A DNA stretch of 64,000 nucleotides from Rhodococcus ruber NBRC 15591 (GCF_001894945.1 NZ_BCXE01000001.1:124001-188000); one strand, 5' to 3'. Numbered from the stretch's first letter, positions 28,101-36,407 are shown. Notes: generated by a model not told the origin, from the sequence alone. Translations and numbers: made by a program.

Positions 28101-28400
28101 CGCCTCGGGCCGGAGGAGCTCACCACCGCCCACTACACCCGGGACCGGATGGCGCAGGAGATGCTGCGCGCCCACTATCCGATGCAGGCGCTGCTGTACG
28201 CCGCCGCCCTGCACCGGTACCTGCGGTGGCGGCTGCCCGGCTACGACCCGGCGGTGCATCTCGGCGGCGTGCAGTACCTGTTCGTGCGCGGCATGGTCGG
28301 TCCGGAGACCCCGGCGGGCTGCGGTGTGTTCGACTGGACGCCGCCGCCCGCCCTCGTCGCCGCACTGTCCGATCTGTTGGCAGGCAAGGAGATTCCGTGA
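25104..28400 (+). CDS. recB: exodeoxyribonuclease V subunit beta (RecB)
   Basis: 3'-5' helicase and nuclease subunit of RecBCD. The 1098-aa product has Walker A EASAGTGKTYALVG (residues about 18-31), LLLVTFSRAATQELRERTR, LVDEFQDTDPLQWEIL and GDPKQAIYAFRGAE of UvrD-type helicases. Later come VLTVHASKGLEFPVVYVPFAW and LLYVALTRAR. The C-terminal nuclease domain carries FVIVDYKTNRLG, the catalytic D-x-K motif. The GTG start overlaps recC and the stop overlaps recD, so the three subunits are made from one transcript. Confidence 0.96.
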   Translation: MTRTVSEFDLLGTLPTGTTVLEASAGTGKTYALVGLATRFVAEGTAELSELLLVTFSRAATQELRERTRDRFAAAARALADPDAARRHPDELIRHLADGDVATHRRRLLRALSDFDAATIATTHGFCQRMLDELGTAGECDSAAVLVEDVDDLTAEVVADLYLRRYGRADAAPISHAEAAEAARAAIFDPQATLAPEGADGTPAGERVEFARAVRAEVDRRKRLAGLRDYDDQLSLLHAVLTDPGHGEAACRRIGSRFRVVLVDEFQDTDPLQWEILRSAFHRRTTLVLVGDPKQAIYAFRGAEVLSYLGAMEFADEHQELVRNWRSDGNLLAALDHLYGGAALGDPRIVAHRVEAAQPPSRIAGAVPLRLRHLPRAGAGPCGASGFPKAPALQARVARDVAADIAALLGGEVTVDLGAGRRPVEPGDVAVLVRTNAQVALVHGALTRAGIPAVLAGGTSVFATPAAREWLRVLQALEQPHRPDRVRLAALTSLMGHTAGDVDTRGDELVAAVGTLLRELDLVFERSGFAALFERLAASCALEPRLLGWPGGERELTDLRHLAQLLDETAAAGALGVTALTRWLTERIAEAGTARADRSRRLDSDAAAVQVLTVHASKGLEFPVVYVPFAWESGVRSKPDRLLLHDDSGRRILDVGGEGSPGYGERRRRHDDEVAGEELRLLYVALTRARCHLVLWWAPGYSTPGAPLHRLLFGRAPGTSDVAPKARVPEDPIVAQQLAAWADRAAGSVSVEAVGSAPIPTVTWVRPREAVVDLEAARFDRELDDAWRRTSYTALTAAAHDEPHQVRAETEQPVNIDEPEEPPLLPADAGEGIESPMNALPGGAVFGTLVHAVLEVVDTAAADLGAELLRCCRDTVAEQFSDVDPEELATALLPVLRTPLGGDAGTLADIAPADRLAELDFELPLAGGDDPVATTVTLDGVARLLRAHLPADDPFASYADLVGTLEPTPLRGYLTGSIDSVLRIRGTEPRFVIVDYKTNRLGPEELTTAHYTRDRMAQEMLRAHYPMQALLYAAALHRYLRWRLPGYDPAVHLGGVQYLFVRGMVGPETPAGCGVFDWTPPPALVAALSDLLAGKEIP

Positions 28401-30265
28401 CCAACGCCCAGGTGGCCCAGCGCGGCAAGGGTGCCCTGCGGGTCTTCAACGAGGCCGGGGTGCTCGCGGCCGCCGACGTGCACGTCGCGCTGCGGCTCGC
28501 CCAGCTGGCGGGGGAGACCGCCGAGGAGGTGCACCTCGCCACTGCGCTGGCCGTGCGCGCCGTGCGCGCCGGTTCGGTGTGCCTGGACCTGACCCGGCTG
28601 CGCGAGATCACCGTCGACGAGTCCGCCGAGGTGGATCTCGCGGCGCTGCCGTGGCCGGAGGACGACGCCGTCGTCGCCGGCTTGCGGCGCAGCCCGCTCG
28701 TCGTCGGCGGCGACCGCGGCCCGCTGCGTCCGCTGCGCCTGGTCGAGACTGCCGACGGTCCGCTGCTGTACCTCGACCGCTACTTCCGTCAGGAGGAGGC
28801 GGTCCGGCGGATCCTCGACGCCCGCGGGCTCGGTCATCCCGTCGTCGACGAGCCGGCGCTCGAGCGGGGACTGCGCGAGTTGTTCCGCGACCAGCACGAC
28901 CCCGGTCGTCCGTCCGCCGCACCGGACCGGCAGCGCATCGCCGCGGCGCTGGCCGCCACCGGGTGGACCACGGTGATCGCGGGCGGGCCGGGCACCGGCA
29001 AGACCCACACCGTCGCCCGGATACTCGCGCTGCTGACCGCGCTGCACGGTCCCGCCCTGCGGATCGGACTGGCCGCGCCCACCGGCAAGGCCGCGGCCCG
29101 GCTGCAGGAATCCGTCCGCGAGCAGGCCGGGCCGTTGGGCCTGCGCGCCGACCTGACCGCGATGACCCTGCACCGCATGCTCGGCTGGCAGCGCGGCCGC
29201 ACCCGGTACCGCTACCACGCCGGCAACCACCTGCCCTACGACGTCGTGGTCGTCGACGAGACGTCGATGGTGTCGCTGACCATGATGTGCCGGCTGCTCG
29301 AGGCCGTCCGCTCCGGCACCCGGCTGATCCTGGTGGGCGACCCGGACCAGCTGACGTCGGTCGACGCCGGCGCCGTCCTGGCCGACCTCGTCGCCCGTCC
29401 CGTGACCGCGGCGGGCAACCCCGTCCTCGGGCGCGTCGTCGCAGCCGACCTCGATGCCGGCGACGACCCCGCCGAGGCGTCGCTCTCCGTGGGTGAGCGG
29501 AACCGGTTGCGCGGCGGCGTGATCCGGCTCAGCCGCGGCCGGCGGTTCGGCGGCGACATCGCGCACCTCGCCGTCGCCGTGCGGGAGGGCGACGCCGACG
29601 CGGTGATGCGGATCCTCGACGGCGGTGGCCCCGAGGTGTCCTTCCACGCGCCGGACGACCTCGGGGCCCTGCGCCGCGACGTCGTCTCCACCGCCGCGAC
29701 CGTCACCGCCGCCGCCGTCGCGGGCGACGACGTGACCGCCCTCGAGAAGTTCGAGACGCACCGCCTGCTGTGCGCACACCGCGAGGGGCCCTACGGTGTG
29801 CAGTGGTGGGCGCGGCGGGCGATGGAGTGGATCGCCGCCGACACCGGCCGGCGGCTCGACACCGAGCGCTGGTACCCGGGGCAGCCGCTGCTGGTCACCG
29901 CCAACGACCACGAGACCCGCATCTACAACGGTGACACCGGCGTCGTGGTCGTCGATGCGGACGGCGAACCCGTCGCGGCGTTCGCGCGCGGCAAGGAGCC
30001 GTTCCGGCTCCACCCCAGTCGGCTCTCGGCCGTGCAGACGGTGTACGCCATGACGATCCACCGCAGCCAGGGCAGCCAGTACGGCACGGTCTCGGTGATC
30101 CTGCCCCCTCCCGAATCCTCGTTGCTGACCCGCGAATTGCTGTACACCGCGATCACCCGGGCGCGCGGTCACGTGCGCCTGATCGGCACCGAGGAGGCGG
30201 TCCGCGCCGGGGTCGGGCGGCGGGTGTTGCGAGCCAGCGGACTGCGCCGGCAGCCGCGCGCCTGA
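28397..30265 (+). CDS. recD: exodeoxyribonuclease V subunit alpha (RecD)
   Basis: 5'-3' helicase subunit of RecBCD. The 622-aa product has an N-terminal RecB-contact region (FNEAGVLAAADVHVALRLAQLAG). Walker A is TVIAGGPGTGKTHTVARIL, then VVVDETSMVSLTMM, LVGDPDQLTSVDAGAVLAD and the C-terminal AMTIHRSQGSQYGTVSVILP with LYTAITRARGHV. It begins with a GTG overlapping the recB stop. The order recC-recB-recD is that of Mycobacterium and Rhodococcus. A 51-bp palindrome follows directly as terminator. Confidence 0.96.
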   Translation: MTNAQVAQRGKGALRVFNEAGVLAAADVHVALRLAQLAGETAEEVHLATALAVRAVRAGSVCLDLTRLREITVDESAEVDLAALPWPEDDAVVAGLRRSPLVVGGDRGPLRPLRLVETADGPLLYLDRYFRQEEAVRRILDARGLGHPVVDEPALERGLRELFRDQHDPGRPSAAPDRQRIAAALAATGWTTVIAGGPGTGKTHTVARILALLTALHGPALRIGLAAPTGKAAARLQESVREQAGPLGLRADLTAMTLHRMLGWQRGRTRYRYHAGNHLPYDVVVVDETSMVSLTMMCRLLEAVRSGTRLILVGDPDQLTSVDAGAVLADLVARPVTAAGNPVLGRVVAADLDAGDDPAEASLSVGERNRLRGGVIRLSRGRRFGGDIAHLAVAVREGDADAVMRILDGGGPEVSFHAPDDLGALRRDVVSTAATVTAAAVAGDDVTALEKFETHRLLCAHREGPYGVQWWARRAMEWIAADTGRRLDTERWYPGQPLLVTANDHETRIYNGDTGVVVVDADGEPVAAFARGKEPFRLHPSRLSAVQTVYAMTIHRSQGSQYGTVSVILPPPESSLLTRELLYTAITRARGHVRLIGTEEAVRAGVGRRVLRASGLRRQPRA

Positions 30266-30278
30266 CTCCCGCGCGGGT

Positions 30279-30329
30279 GGCCGAATGTCACATCGCGTCG
30301 ATCGGATCGACGCGATGTGACATCGGGCC
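30279..30329. repeat. long palindrome between recD and the flavoprotein gene (GGCCGAATGT family)
   Basis: Inner arms GTCACATCGCGTCGATC (30287-30303) and its exact complement (30305-30321) form a 17-bp perfect stem around one base. The outer GGCCGAAT/ATCGGGCC adds imperfect pairing. It probably terminates both convergent genes. It includes the stop codon and last codons of the flavoprotein gene. Its outer arm recurs at 34036. Confidence 0.75.
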
Positions 30330-31421
30330 GACCGGCGCGCGGTGCTCGACGAGGTGCCGGACGACGTGCCCGGCGTCCGCGCCGGCCCCGCCGACGAGCA
30401 TCGAGCGGAACGACGACTGGAAGCACAGGCCGGTGAAGTACAGGCCGGGAATGGTGGTCACCACCCCGTGCTCCTCGAGCGGCCAGCCGTCCGGGCCGAG
30501 CACCGGCAGCTCGATCCAGTCGTAGGCCTGACGGAAGCCGGTGCACCACAACACGTTCGTCACGTCGAGGACGCGACCGCCGGCGAGGACCGGGCGGCCG
30601 TCGACGACCCCGGTGACCCGTTCGGTGATCCGTTCGACGCCGAGCGCGGCGAGGTCCTCCCGCTTGACCCGCAACAGCGGTGCGCCGTGGCGGCGTTCGA
30701 GTTCACGTACCTTCCGGCCGAGCGGGGTGCGTACGGAGAGCACGTGGCCCCACGCGAACCACACGATCGGGAAGAGCACCCGCATCCGGCGGCTCTCGAG
30801 CCGCACCGGGAGCTGTCCGGTGTCGCGGCCGCACAGGATCGTCGGATGGGACGTCGCCACCTCGTAGGCGAGGTCGCCGCCGGAGTGGGACGCGCCCACC
30901 ACGAGCACCGGGCCGTCGGTCAGCTGCGCCGGATTGCGGTACTCGCTCGAGTGCAGCTGCACGATCCGCGGGTCCAGCTCGGCCGCGAAGTCCGGGATGC
31001 TGGGGGTGCGGCCGAACGTGCCGGTGGCGACGACGACGTTGCCGGCCTCGATCCGCATCTCGCCGCAGTCGAGGACGAAGCGATCGCCGTCGCGCGACAG
31101 CCGTCGCACGCGGGTGCCGCCGCGAACGGGCAGCTCGAACCGCGCGGCGTACGCCTCGAGGTAGTCGGCGACGTCGTCCTTCGTCGGGAACCGGTGCGGA
31201 TCGCCGGGGAACGGCATGCCGGGCAGGCCGTCGTATCCGGCGGGGCTGTACAGGCGCAGCGAATCCCAGTGGCTGCGCCAGTTGTCGCCGATCCGCCGGT
31301 TCGCGTCGACGATCAGGAAGGGGCGCCCGTGCCGGGCGAGGTGGTAGCCGGCGGACAGCCCCGCCTGGCCTGCGCCGATCACGACGGTGTCGATCCGTCG
31401 GGGTGCACTGTCGGTGGTCAT
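30288..31421 (-). CDS. FAD-dependent oxidoreductase of the flavin monooxygenase (CzcO-like) type
   Basis: A 377-aa protein with two Rossmann motifs: VVIGAGQAGLSAGYHLARHG near the N-terminus (FAD) and VLVVGASHSGGDLAYEVA in the middle (NADPH). Family segments RIGDNWRSHWDSLRLYSP, VVVATGTFGRTPSIPDFA and LWCTGFRQAYDWIELPV are also present. Substrate unknown; relatives oxidise heteroatoms or carbonyls, or act in disulfide redox chemistry. The start is the ATG at 31419-31421 (MTTDSAPRRIDTVVIG). The last residues, SHRVDPIDAM, are encoded by the palindrome at 30279-30329, so the repeat contributes the C-terminus. Confidence 0.88.
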   Translation of the reverse strand: MTTDSAPRRIDTVVIGAGQAGLSAGYHLARHGRPFLIVDANRRIGDNWRSHWDSLRLYSPAGYDGLPGMPFPGDPHRFPTKDDVADYLEAYAARFELPVRGGTRVRRLSRDGDRFVLDCGEMRIEAGNVVVATGTFGRTPSIPDFAAELDPRIVQLHSSEYRNPAQLTDGPVLVVGASHSGGDLAYEVATSHPTILCGRDTGQLPVRLESRRMRVLFPIVWFAWGHVLSVRTPLGRKVRELERRHGAPLLRVKREDLAALGVERITERVTGVVDGRPVLAGGRVLDVTNVLWCTGFRQAYDWIELPVLGPDGWPLEEHGVVTTIPGLYFTGLCFQSSFRSMLVGGAGADAGHVVRHLVEHRAPVGPMSHRVDPIDAM

Positions 31422-31535
31422 CGGAACTCCCGGGCTCGAGGGGACTGGACGGATGACGTTAGGCGCCGCCGGCATCGGCCGCGTCGGGCGAAGTACGCAG
31501 CCGTCCGCGGACCCGGATGGGTAGTTCTGTGCAGC

Positions 31536-33164
31536 TCAGAGCAGGTGGTGCTCGTACGCGTATGCCGTCGCGGCCGCCCGGGACGACACGTCGAGCTTGG
31601 TGAAGATGTTGCTCAGGTGCCGCGCCACGGTCTTCTCGCTCAACACGAGTTCACGGGCCACGGCGCGGTTGGTCTTCCCCGTGGCGACGGCCCGCAGCAC
31701 CTCGATCTCGCGGGTGGTCAGCCGGCCCCGCGCGGCCGGGCGCCCCGGCCTCCGCGCGAGGTCCCGCAGGTCCGGCTCGGCGTGCAGGTCCCGGAACGTC
31801 GCCGCCGCGGCCTCGTACTCGAGCCGCGCCGTCTCGGCGTCGCCGAGCGCGTCACAGCACCGGCCCTGCAGCACCCGCACCCGCGCGCACTCGTAGGGCG
31901 CCTCGAAGCCGCGCCAGAGCCCGCACGAGCGGCGCAGCCGGTCGAGGGCAGCGCGCGGTGCGCCCTCGGCGAGCAGGACGGCGCCGGTGACCTGCTCGGC
32001 GATCGCGCTCAACGCCGGAGCGTCCTGTTCTCCGGCCAGCGCCGCGAGTTCGTCGGCGCTGCGGCGCGCGGCCGCGACGTCGCCGACGGCGAGCGCGATC
32101 TCCGCGTGGCCCGCCAGCAGCCGCGGACGATAGAGCGGAAGCGATTCGCCGAGCGCCCGCCGGATCCCGGCGAGCGCCGCGTCGGTGTCGCCCTGGCGCA
32201 GACGCAGCAGCGCCATGCCCGGCTGGATCTCGCGGCCGAGCCGCCCGGCGCGGCGGTAGGCGTCCTCGGCCTCGTCGAACTCGCCGCGCAACCGGTGCAG
32301 TTCGCCCTGTTCGTACAGGGCCATGCCGACGGCCGGTTGACCCGGTGGGTCCGACAGCCGCCGGAACGCGAGCCGGGCCAGGTCCATGGCCTCCGTCCAG
32401 GCGCCCTCGAGTTGCAGGATCTCCGCGCGGTGTACGAGGCACTGTCCCCGGAAGGGAACGAGGCCGGGCTGGGCGTCGCACCAGCGGCCGAGTGCCCGCG
32501 TCCATTCCCTGGCCCGCTGCAGCTCGAACGTGCCCTGGCAGGCCTCGATGACCGCGCAGTACACCAGTCCGGCCACGACCGGCGAGACCTCGTCGAGGCT
32601 CACGCCGACCATCACCTCGTCCAGGGTGCCGAGACCGCCGGCGACGTCGCCGAGCAGGATGCGGCACTGCCCGATGCCGAGGGTGCTCAGCGCGACGAGG
32701 TCGGCGTCGCCGCAGGCTCGGCCGATCGCCTGGGCGGCGGTGAACGAGGGCAGGGCGTCGGCCGGCCGGTTCGCATGCATGTCCTGCACCGCCGCCGGCA
32801 GCATCAGGAGGCCGCGTGTCGCGCAGTCCGGGCGCCCGGGCTCGGTCAGGTGCTGGGCCCGGGCGAGCCAGCCGCCGGCGCGCGCCACCTCCCCACGGTT
32901 CATCAGCAGGAAGCAGAGCCAGAACGCACTGAGTCCGGCCCGCTCGGGGTCGTCGGCGTCGAGATGCGCCGAGAACGCACGCTCGCACAGCGTCGCGCAG
33001 TCGTCGTCCCGGCCGACCAGATACGCCGACCGTGCGAACAGGTCGAGGTCGTCGGCGGTGAGGGGCTCGTGCGCGTCGGCGGTGCGGAACGCGTCGAACG
33101 CCCGCGTCCAGTCCCGCGCGTGGAACGCTGCCCGCGCGTGGTCGAGCACCGTCGACGTGCCCAT
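31536..33164 (-). CDS. LuxR-family transcriptional regulator with TPR-like N-terminal region
   Basis: A 542-aa regulator. Residues about 1-460 are tandem helical pairs rich in Ala/Leu/Arg, resembling TPR repeats (for example AEDAYRRAGRLGREIQ and LLRLRQGDTDAALAGIRRAL). The C-terminal LuxR HTH is GRLTTREIEVLRAVATGKTN followed by RAVARELVLSEKTVARHLSN and IFTKLDVSSRAAA. There is no N-terminal AAA/ATPase of the MalT type. The start is the ATG at 33162-33164 (MGTSTVLDHARAAFHARDWTR) with GCAGGGAGCGAGG before it. It is upstream of the flavoprotein gene on the same strand (114-bp gap) and may control it; this is inference. Confidence 0.85.
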   Translation of the reverse strand: MGTSTVLDHARAAFHARDWTRAFDAFRTADAHEPLTADDLDLFARSAYLVGRDDDCATLCERAFSAHLDADDPERAGLSAFWLCFLLMNRGEVARAGGWLARAQHLTEPGRPDCATRGLLMLPAAVQDMHANRPADALPSFTAAQAIGRACGDADLVALSTLGIGQCRILLGDVAGGLGTLDEVMVGVSLDEVSPVVAGLVYCAVIEACQGTFELQRAREWTRALGRWCDAQPGLVPFRGQCLVHRAEILQLEGAWTEAMDLARLAFRRLSDPPGQPAVGMALYEQGELHRLRGEFDEAEDAYRRAGRLGREIQPGMALLRLRQGDTDAALAGIRRALGESLPLYRPRLLAGHAEIALAVGDVAAARRSADELAALAGEQDAPALSAIAEQVTGAVLLAEGAPRAALDRLRRSCGLWRGFEAPYECARVRVLQGRCCDALGDAETARLEYEAAAATFRDLHAEPDLRDLARRPGRPAARGRLTTREIEVLRAVATGKTNRAVARELVLSEKTVARHLSNIFTKLDVSSRAAATAYAYEHHLL

Positions 33165-33255
33165 CCTCGCTCCCTGCGGCGACCGAACGTGCACCGAGTG
33201 GTTGCCTGCGATCCTACGCCCACCGGCCTCCGGTTCCGGGGTGCGCAGTGGGAGG

Positions 33256-34005
33256 TCAGTCCGGCAGGCCGGGCCGGGTACGGACCGGTGCCAGACCGGA
33301 GACGAGGACGACGGCGGTGATCGTTCCGGCGGCCATGATCGCGGCGAGCACCACGATCTGGAAGCGTCCGGCCTCGAGCGGGGACACACCTCCGAAGATC
33401 GCGCCGACGAAGGCACCCGGCAGCGTCACCAGCCCGGTGGTCTTGGTCTGGTCGGTCGACGGGATCAGCGCCGAGTGGACGGCCAGTCGCGTGAGCTCGC
33501 GGGTGGACTGCCGCGGCGTCGCACCGAGCGCGAGCCAGCCCTCGACCGTGTCCCAGTTGTCCCCGGTCAGTTCCGTGAAGCGCCGCCCCGCGAGGGTCGC
33601 GATGGTCATCGCGTTGCCGACGACGATGCCGCCGATGGCCAGGACGTACCGCGGGGAGAACTCGATGGCGCCGGTGACGAAGACGATCGTGAGCGTCACG
33701 GCGATCCCGAGCGCCATCGCACCGGATACGAGGGCCACGTGCCCCGGGCTCCAGCCGATCCGGCGGGATGCGGTGGCAGCGGCGACGGTGAACATGACCA
33801 GCAGCGCGGCCCCCACCCAGACGGGACTCGTGATCACCCCGGACAGCACCACACTGATCAGGGCGAGTTGCACGGCGCCCCGCAGCACCGCGACCGCCGG
33901 CGCGAAGTGATGCGGGGCGCGGTAGCCCCACAGCACCGCGGTCGTCGTCCCGACGAGCAGGGTCACCCCGACGGCGGTGGGAACCAACTCCAGGGACCAG
34001 GTCAC
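33256..34005 (-). CDS. FetB/UPF0014-type membrane permease, orphan
   Basis: A 249-aa, seven-helix membrane protein of the FetB (UPF0014) family, known in E. coli as the permease of an iron exporter. Signature parts are YRAPHHFAPAVAVLRGAVQLALIS, RYVLAIGGIVVGNAMT, GATPRQSTRELTR and STDQTKTTGLVTLPGAFVGAI. A GTG at 34003-34005 (MTWSLELVPTAVG) gives a typical length. The frame continues upstream into the palindrome and is not used. The ATPase partner FetA is not adjacent, so the energy source and role are open. Confidence 0.85.
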   Translation of the reverse strand: MTWSLELVPTAVGVTLLVGTTTAVLWGYRAPHHFAPAVAVLRGAVQLALISVVLSGVITSPVWVGAALLVMFTVAAATASRRIGWSPGHVALVSGAMALGIAVTLTIVFVTGAIEFSPRYVLAIGGIVVGNAMTIATLAGRRFTELTGDNWDTVEGWLALGATPRQSTRELTRLAVHSALIPSTDQTKTTGLVTLPGAFVGAIFGGVSPLEAGRFQIVVLAAIMAAGTITAVVLVSGLAPVRTRPGLPD

Positions 34006-34035
34006 CCTCCGGAGGGTATCCGCCGGGGGACGGGG

Positions 34036-34090
34036 GTGGCCGAATGTGACATGCGTTCGATCAGATCGAAGCGGTGTGACATTCGGCCAC
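34036..34090. repeat. long palindrome, second member of the GGCCGAATGT family
   Basis: Arms begin GTGGCCGAATGT and end ACATTCGGCCAC with TTCGATC/GATCGAA near the centre. It is an imperfect 55-bp inverted repeat between the SDR gene (34106) and the FetB-like gene. Its outer arm is nearly identical to that of the palindrome at 30279-30329, which marks both as copies of one dispersed element. Here it can terminate the leftward SDR gene. Confidence 0.75.
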
Positions 34091-34105
34091 ACAGGGTGGG
34101 GGCGC

Positions 34106-34921
34106 TCAGCGGATCAGGTTCCCCAGGTCGACGGGGATCTGCGCGCCGGTGATGTACTTCGCCTCGTCGGAGCACACCCACGCGACGACGGCCGCGACGT
34201 CCTCGGGCTGCAGGATCTCGTAGGGCAGCGAGTTCATGTAGATCGGGCCCAGGGTGGTCGCGTACTTCGCGATGAGCGGGTGCAGGTCGCTGACCTTCAT
34301 GCCGGTCTCCACGCCGGCCGGGTGGACGGTGTTGACCCGGATCCGGTGCTCGCCCAGTTCGTTCGCCATCGTCTTCGCCAGGCCGGTGATGCCGTGCTTG
34401 GTCGCGACGTAGTGGCCGGTGAAGGGGGTGCCCTTGAGCCCCGAGACGGAGCTGGTGAAGACGACCGCCCCGCCCTCGCCCTGCTCGATCAGGTAGGGCA
34501 CGGCGGCCTTCGCGGTGTGGAACACGCCGGTGAGGTTGACGTCGACGGTCTCCCGCCACTGCTCGAGGGTGATCTCCCACGACAGCGCGCCCGAGCAGAT
34601 GCCGGCGTTCGCGACCACCACGTCGAGGCGGCCGAGCTGCTCGACGCCGTCGGCCAGCGCCCGCGACAGCGCGTCGAAGTCCCGCACGTCCGCGGTCGTG
34701 GCGACGATGCGACGGCCCGTCTTCTCGACCAACCGCACCGTCTCCGCGAGATCCTCCTCCGTGGCGCCCGGGTAGGCGGTCGAGGCGAAGTCGGTGCACG
34801 CGTCGACCGCGATGATGTCGGCGCCCTCGCGGGCGAACTGCACGGCCTCGGCGCGGCCCTGACCGCGCGCCGCGCCGGTGACGAAGGCGACCTTGTTCTC
34901 GAAACGGCCGGCGGTCTCCAT
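34106..34921 (-). CDS. mycofactocin-coupled SDR family oxidoreductase
   Basis: A 271-aa short-chain dehydrogenase starting METAGRFENKVAFVTGAARGQG. The NAD motif is TGAARGQGRAEA, then DVVVANAGICSG. The catalytic Ser/Tyr/Lys lie in VFTSSVSGLKGTPFTGHYVATKHG. An insertion after the first beta strand (VDACTDFASTAYPGATEEDL) and the end IPVDLGNLIR are typical of the mycofactocin-associated SDR subfamily, which holds NAD tightly and uses mycofactocin as electron carrier. Substrate unknown. It is divergent from the TetR gene across 176 bp. Confidence 0.88.
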   Translation of the reverse strand: METAGRFENKVAFVTGAARGQGRAEAVQFAREGADIIAVDACTDFASTAYPGATEEDLAETVRLVEKTGRRIVATTADVRDFDALSRALADGVEQLGRLDVVVANAGICSGALSWEITLEQWRETVDVNLTGVFHTAKAAVPYLIEQGEGGAVVFTSSVSGLKGTPFTGHYVATKHGITGLAKTMANELGEHRIRVNTVHPAGVETGMKVSDLHPLIAKYATTLGPIYMNSLPYEILQPEDVAAVVAWVCSDEAKYITGAQIPVDLGNLIR

Positions 34922-35065
34922 GCTTGCCTCCTCGGTGGTGTCGGACGCGGATTCTCCCGGTCCGAAGCGGGGACGGCAGCGCGGGTTCCGCTCACCGGGA
35001 CCGCGGTCCGGAAGGCGCACGGTGTCCCGTGTCCGGCCGGGCGCCCCCGTTCGGTTACCCGCTGG

Positions 35066-35087
35066 TAATAGAGCATGCGTTCTGTTA
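35066..35087. promoter_or_regulatory. TetR operator-like dyad and promoter
   Basis: TAATAGA and TCTGTTA form the outer arms of an imperfect 22-bp dyad just upstream of the tetR GTG (35098), between divergent genes. TATGGT (35086-35091) overlaps its right end as a leaderless -10, 6 nt before the start. Repressor binding would block this promoter. Confidence 0.45.
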
Positions 35088-35097
35088 TGGTCCCGCT

Positions 35098-35751
35098 GTG
35101 CCCCGGCCCCGCATCCACGACCTCGACGAGGTTCTCGACGCCACCGAGAATCTGGTGGTGGCCGGTGGTGCGAGCGCGGTGACGCTGCGTGCGGTCGCCG
35201 CGGCCACGGGGATGTCGAACGGGGCTCTGTATCACGCCTTCGGCTCCCGCGGTGGGCTGGTCGGCCGGGCCTGGTTGCGCGCGGCCCACCGCTTCCTCGA
35301 CCTGCAGCGCGCGGCGGTCGACGAGGTTCTCGGCTCCGCGTCGACGCCGGACCGGGGGATCGACGCCGTCGTCGCCGCCGCCGATGCCCCCGCGGCGTTC
35401 GCCGCCCTGTTCCCCGAGTCCTCGCGCCTCCTGCTCGCCGTCCGGCGCGAGGAGTTGCTCGGGTCCGACCCGCCGGCGGACGTCGCCGCGGAGCTGGGGC
35501 GGCTCGATTCGATTGTGGTTGCGCTGCTCGTCCGCCTGTCCCGGGCGTTGTGGGGCCGCGGCGACGCGCGCGCGGTCGCGGTCGTCGAGGACTGTGTCGT
35601 CGGTCTGCCGACAGGTCTGTTGCTCCGGCGCGGGCGTGTCCCCGACGCGGCCATGCGCCACCGTCTCGAGGCCGCGGTCCGCGCGGTGCTCGCCCTCGAT
35701 CCTCCGCCCGCGCCATCCGGGCGCGGCGGCCGCACGAAAGGCTCGCGATGA
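35098..35751 (+). CDS. TetR/AcrR family transcriptional regulator
   Basis: A 217-aa regulator read from the GTG at 35098 (MPRPRIHDLDEVLDATENLVV). The N-terminal HTH is SAVTLRAVAAATGMSNGALYHAFGSRGGL. The C-terminal ligand domain is helical and Ala/Leu/Arg-rich, with no identifiable ligand. Its stop overlaps the start of the enoyl-CoA hydratase gene by 4 bp. The divergent SDR and the downstream hydratase suggest it senses an acyl-CoA or alcohol-type compound; this is inference from context. Confidence 0.88.
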   Translation: MPRPRIHDLDEVLDATENLVVAGGASAVTLRAVAAATGMSNGALYHAFGSRGGLVGRAWLRAAHRFLDLQRAAVDEVLGSASTPDRGIDAVVAAADAPAAFAALFPESSRLLLAVRREELLGSDPPADVAAELGRLDSIVVALLVRLSRALWGRGDARAVAVVEDCVVGLPTGLLLRRGRVPDAAMRHRLEAAVRAVLALDPPPAPSGRGGRTKGSR

Positions 35752-36407
35752 CCGTCACTCTGACCTACCGGGACAAGATCGCCGTCCTCGACCTCGGCGA
35801 CGACGAGAACCGGTTCTCTCCCGACTGGCTCGACACCGTCGACCGGCTCCTCGACGAAGTGCAGCAGAACGCGCACGCACTCGTCACCACGGCGACGGGG
35901 AAGTTCTACTCCAACGGCCTGGACTTGGAATGGCTGACAGCTCACGGTGATCGGGCGCAGTGGTACGTCGGCCGGGTGCAGGCGCTCTTCGGCCGCATCC
36001 TCACCTTCCCGCTGCCGACGGTCGCCGCCGTGGTCGGGCACGCGTTCGGGGCGGGTGCCATGCTCGCGATCGCGCACGACTACCGGGTGATGCGCGCGGA
36101 CCGGGGCTACTACTGCTTCCCCGAGGTCGACATCCACATCCCGTTCACGCCGGGCATGGCCGCGCTGATCCAGGCCAAGCTGACCCCGCAGACCGCGGTC
36201 ACGGCGATGACCACCGGTCGCCGCTACGGCGGTCTCGAGGCCGAGGCCGCCGGTCTGGTCGACCGCACGGCGGGCGCGGACGGCGTCCTCGACGCCGCCG
36301 TCGAACTCGTCACCCTGCTCGCGGGGAAGGACCCCGGCACCCTCGGTGCCATCAAGTCCACCATGTACGCGGCCGCGGTCGACGCACTCGCCCAGGGTCG
36401 GGCGTGA
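35748..36407 (+). CDS. enoyl-CoA hydratase/isomerase family protein
   Basis: A 219-aa crotonase-fold protein, shorter than the usual 260 aa. It begins MTVTLTYRDKIAVLDLGDDENRFS. The oxyanion-hole segments are TGKFYSNGLDLEWL and GHAFGAGAMLAIAHDYRVMRA. FPEVDIHIPFTPGM places a conserved Glu where delta3,delta2-enoyl-CoA isomerases have theirs, so an isomerase role is as likely as hydratase. It is translationally coupled to the TetR gene (ATGA) and ends at a perfect palindrome. Confidence 0.85.
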   Translation: MTVTLTYRDKIAVLDLGDDENRFSPDWLDTVDRLLDEVQQNAHALVTTATGKFYSNGLDLEWLTAHGDRAQWYVGRVQALFGRILTFPLPTVAAVVGHAFGAGAMLAIAHDYRVMRADRGYYCFPEVDIHIPFTPGMAALIQAKLTPQTAVTAMTTGRRYGGLEAEAAGLVDRTAGADGVLDAAVELVTLLAGKDPGTLGAIKSTMYAAAVDALAQGRA

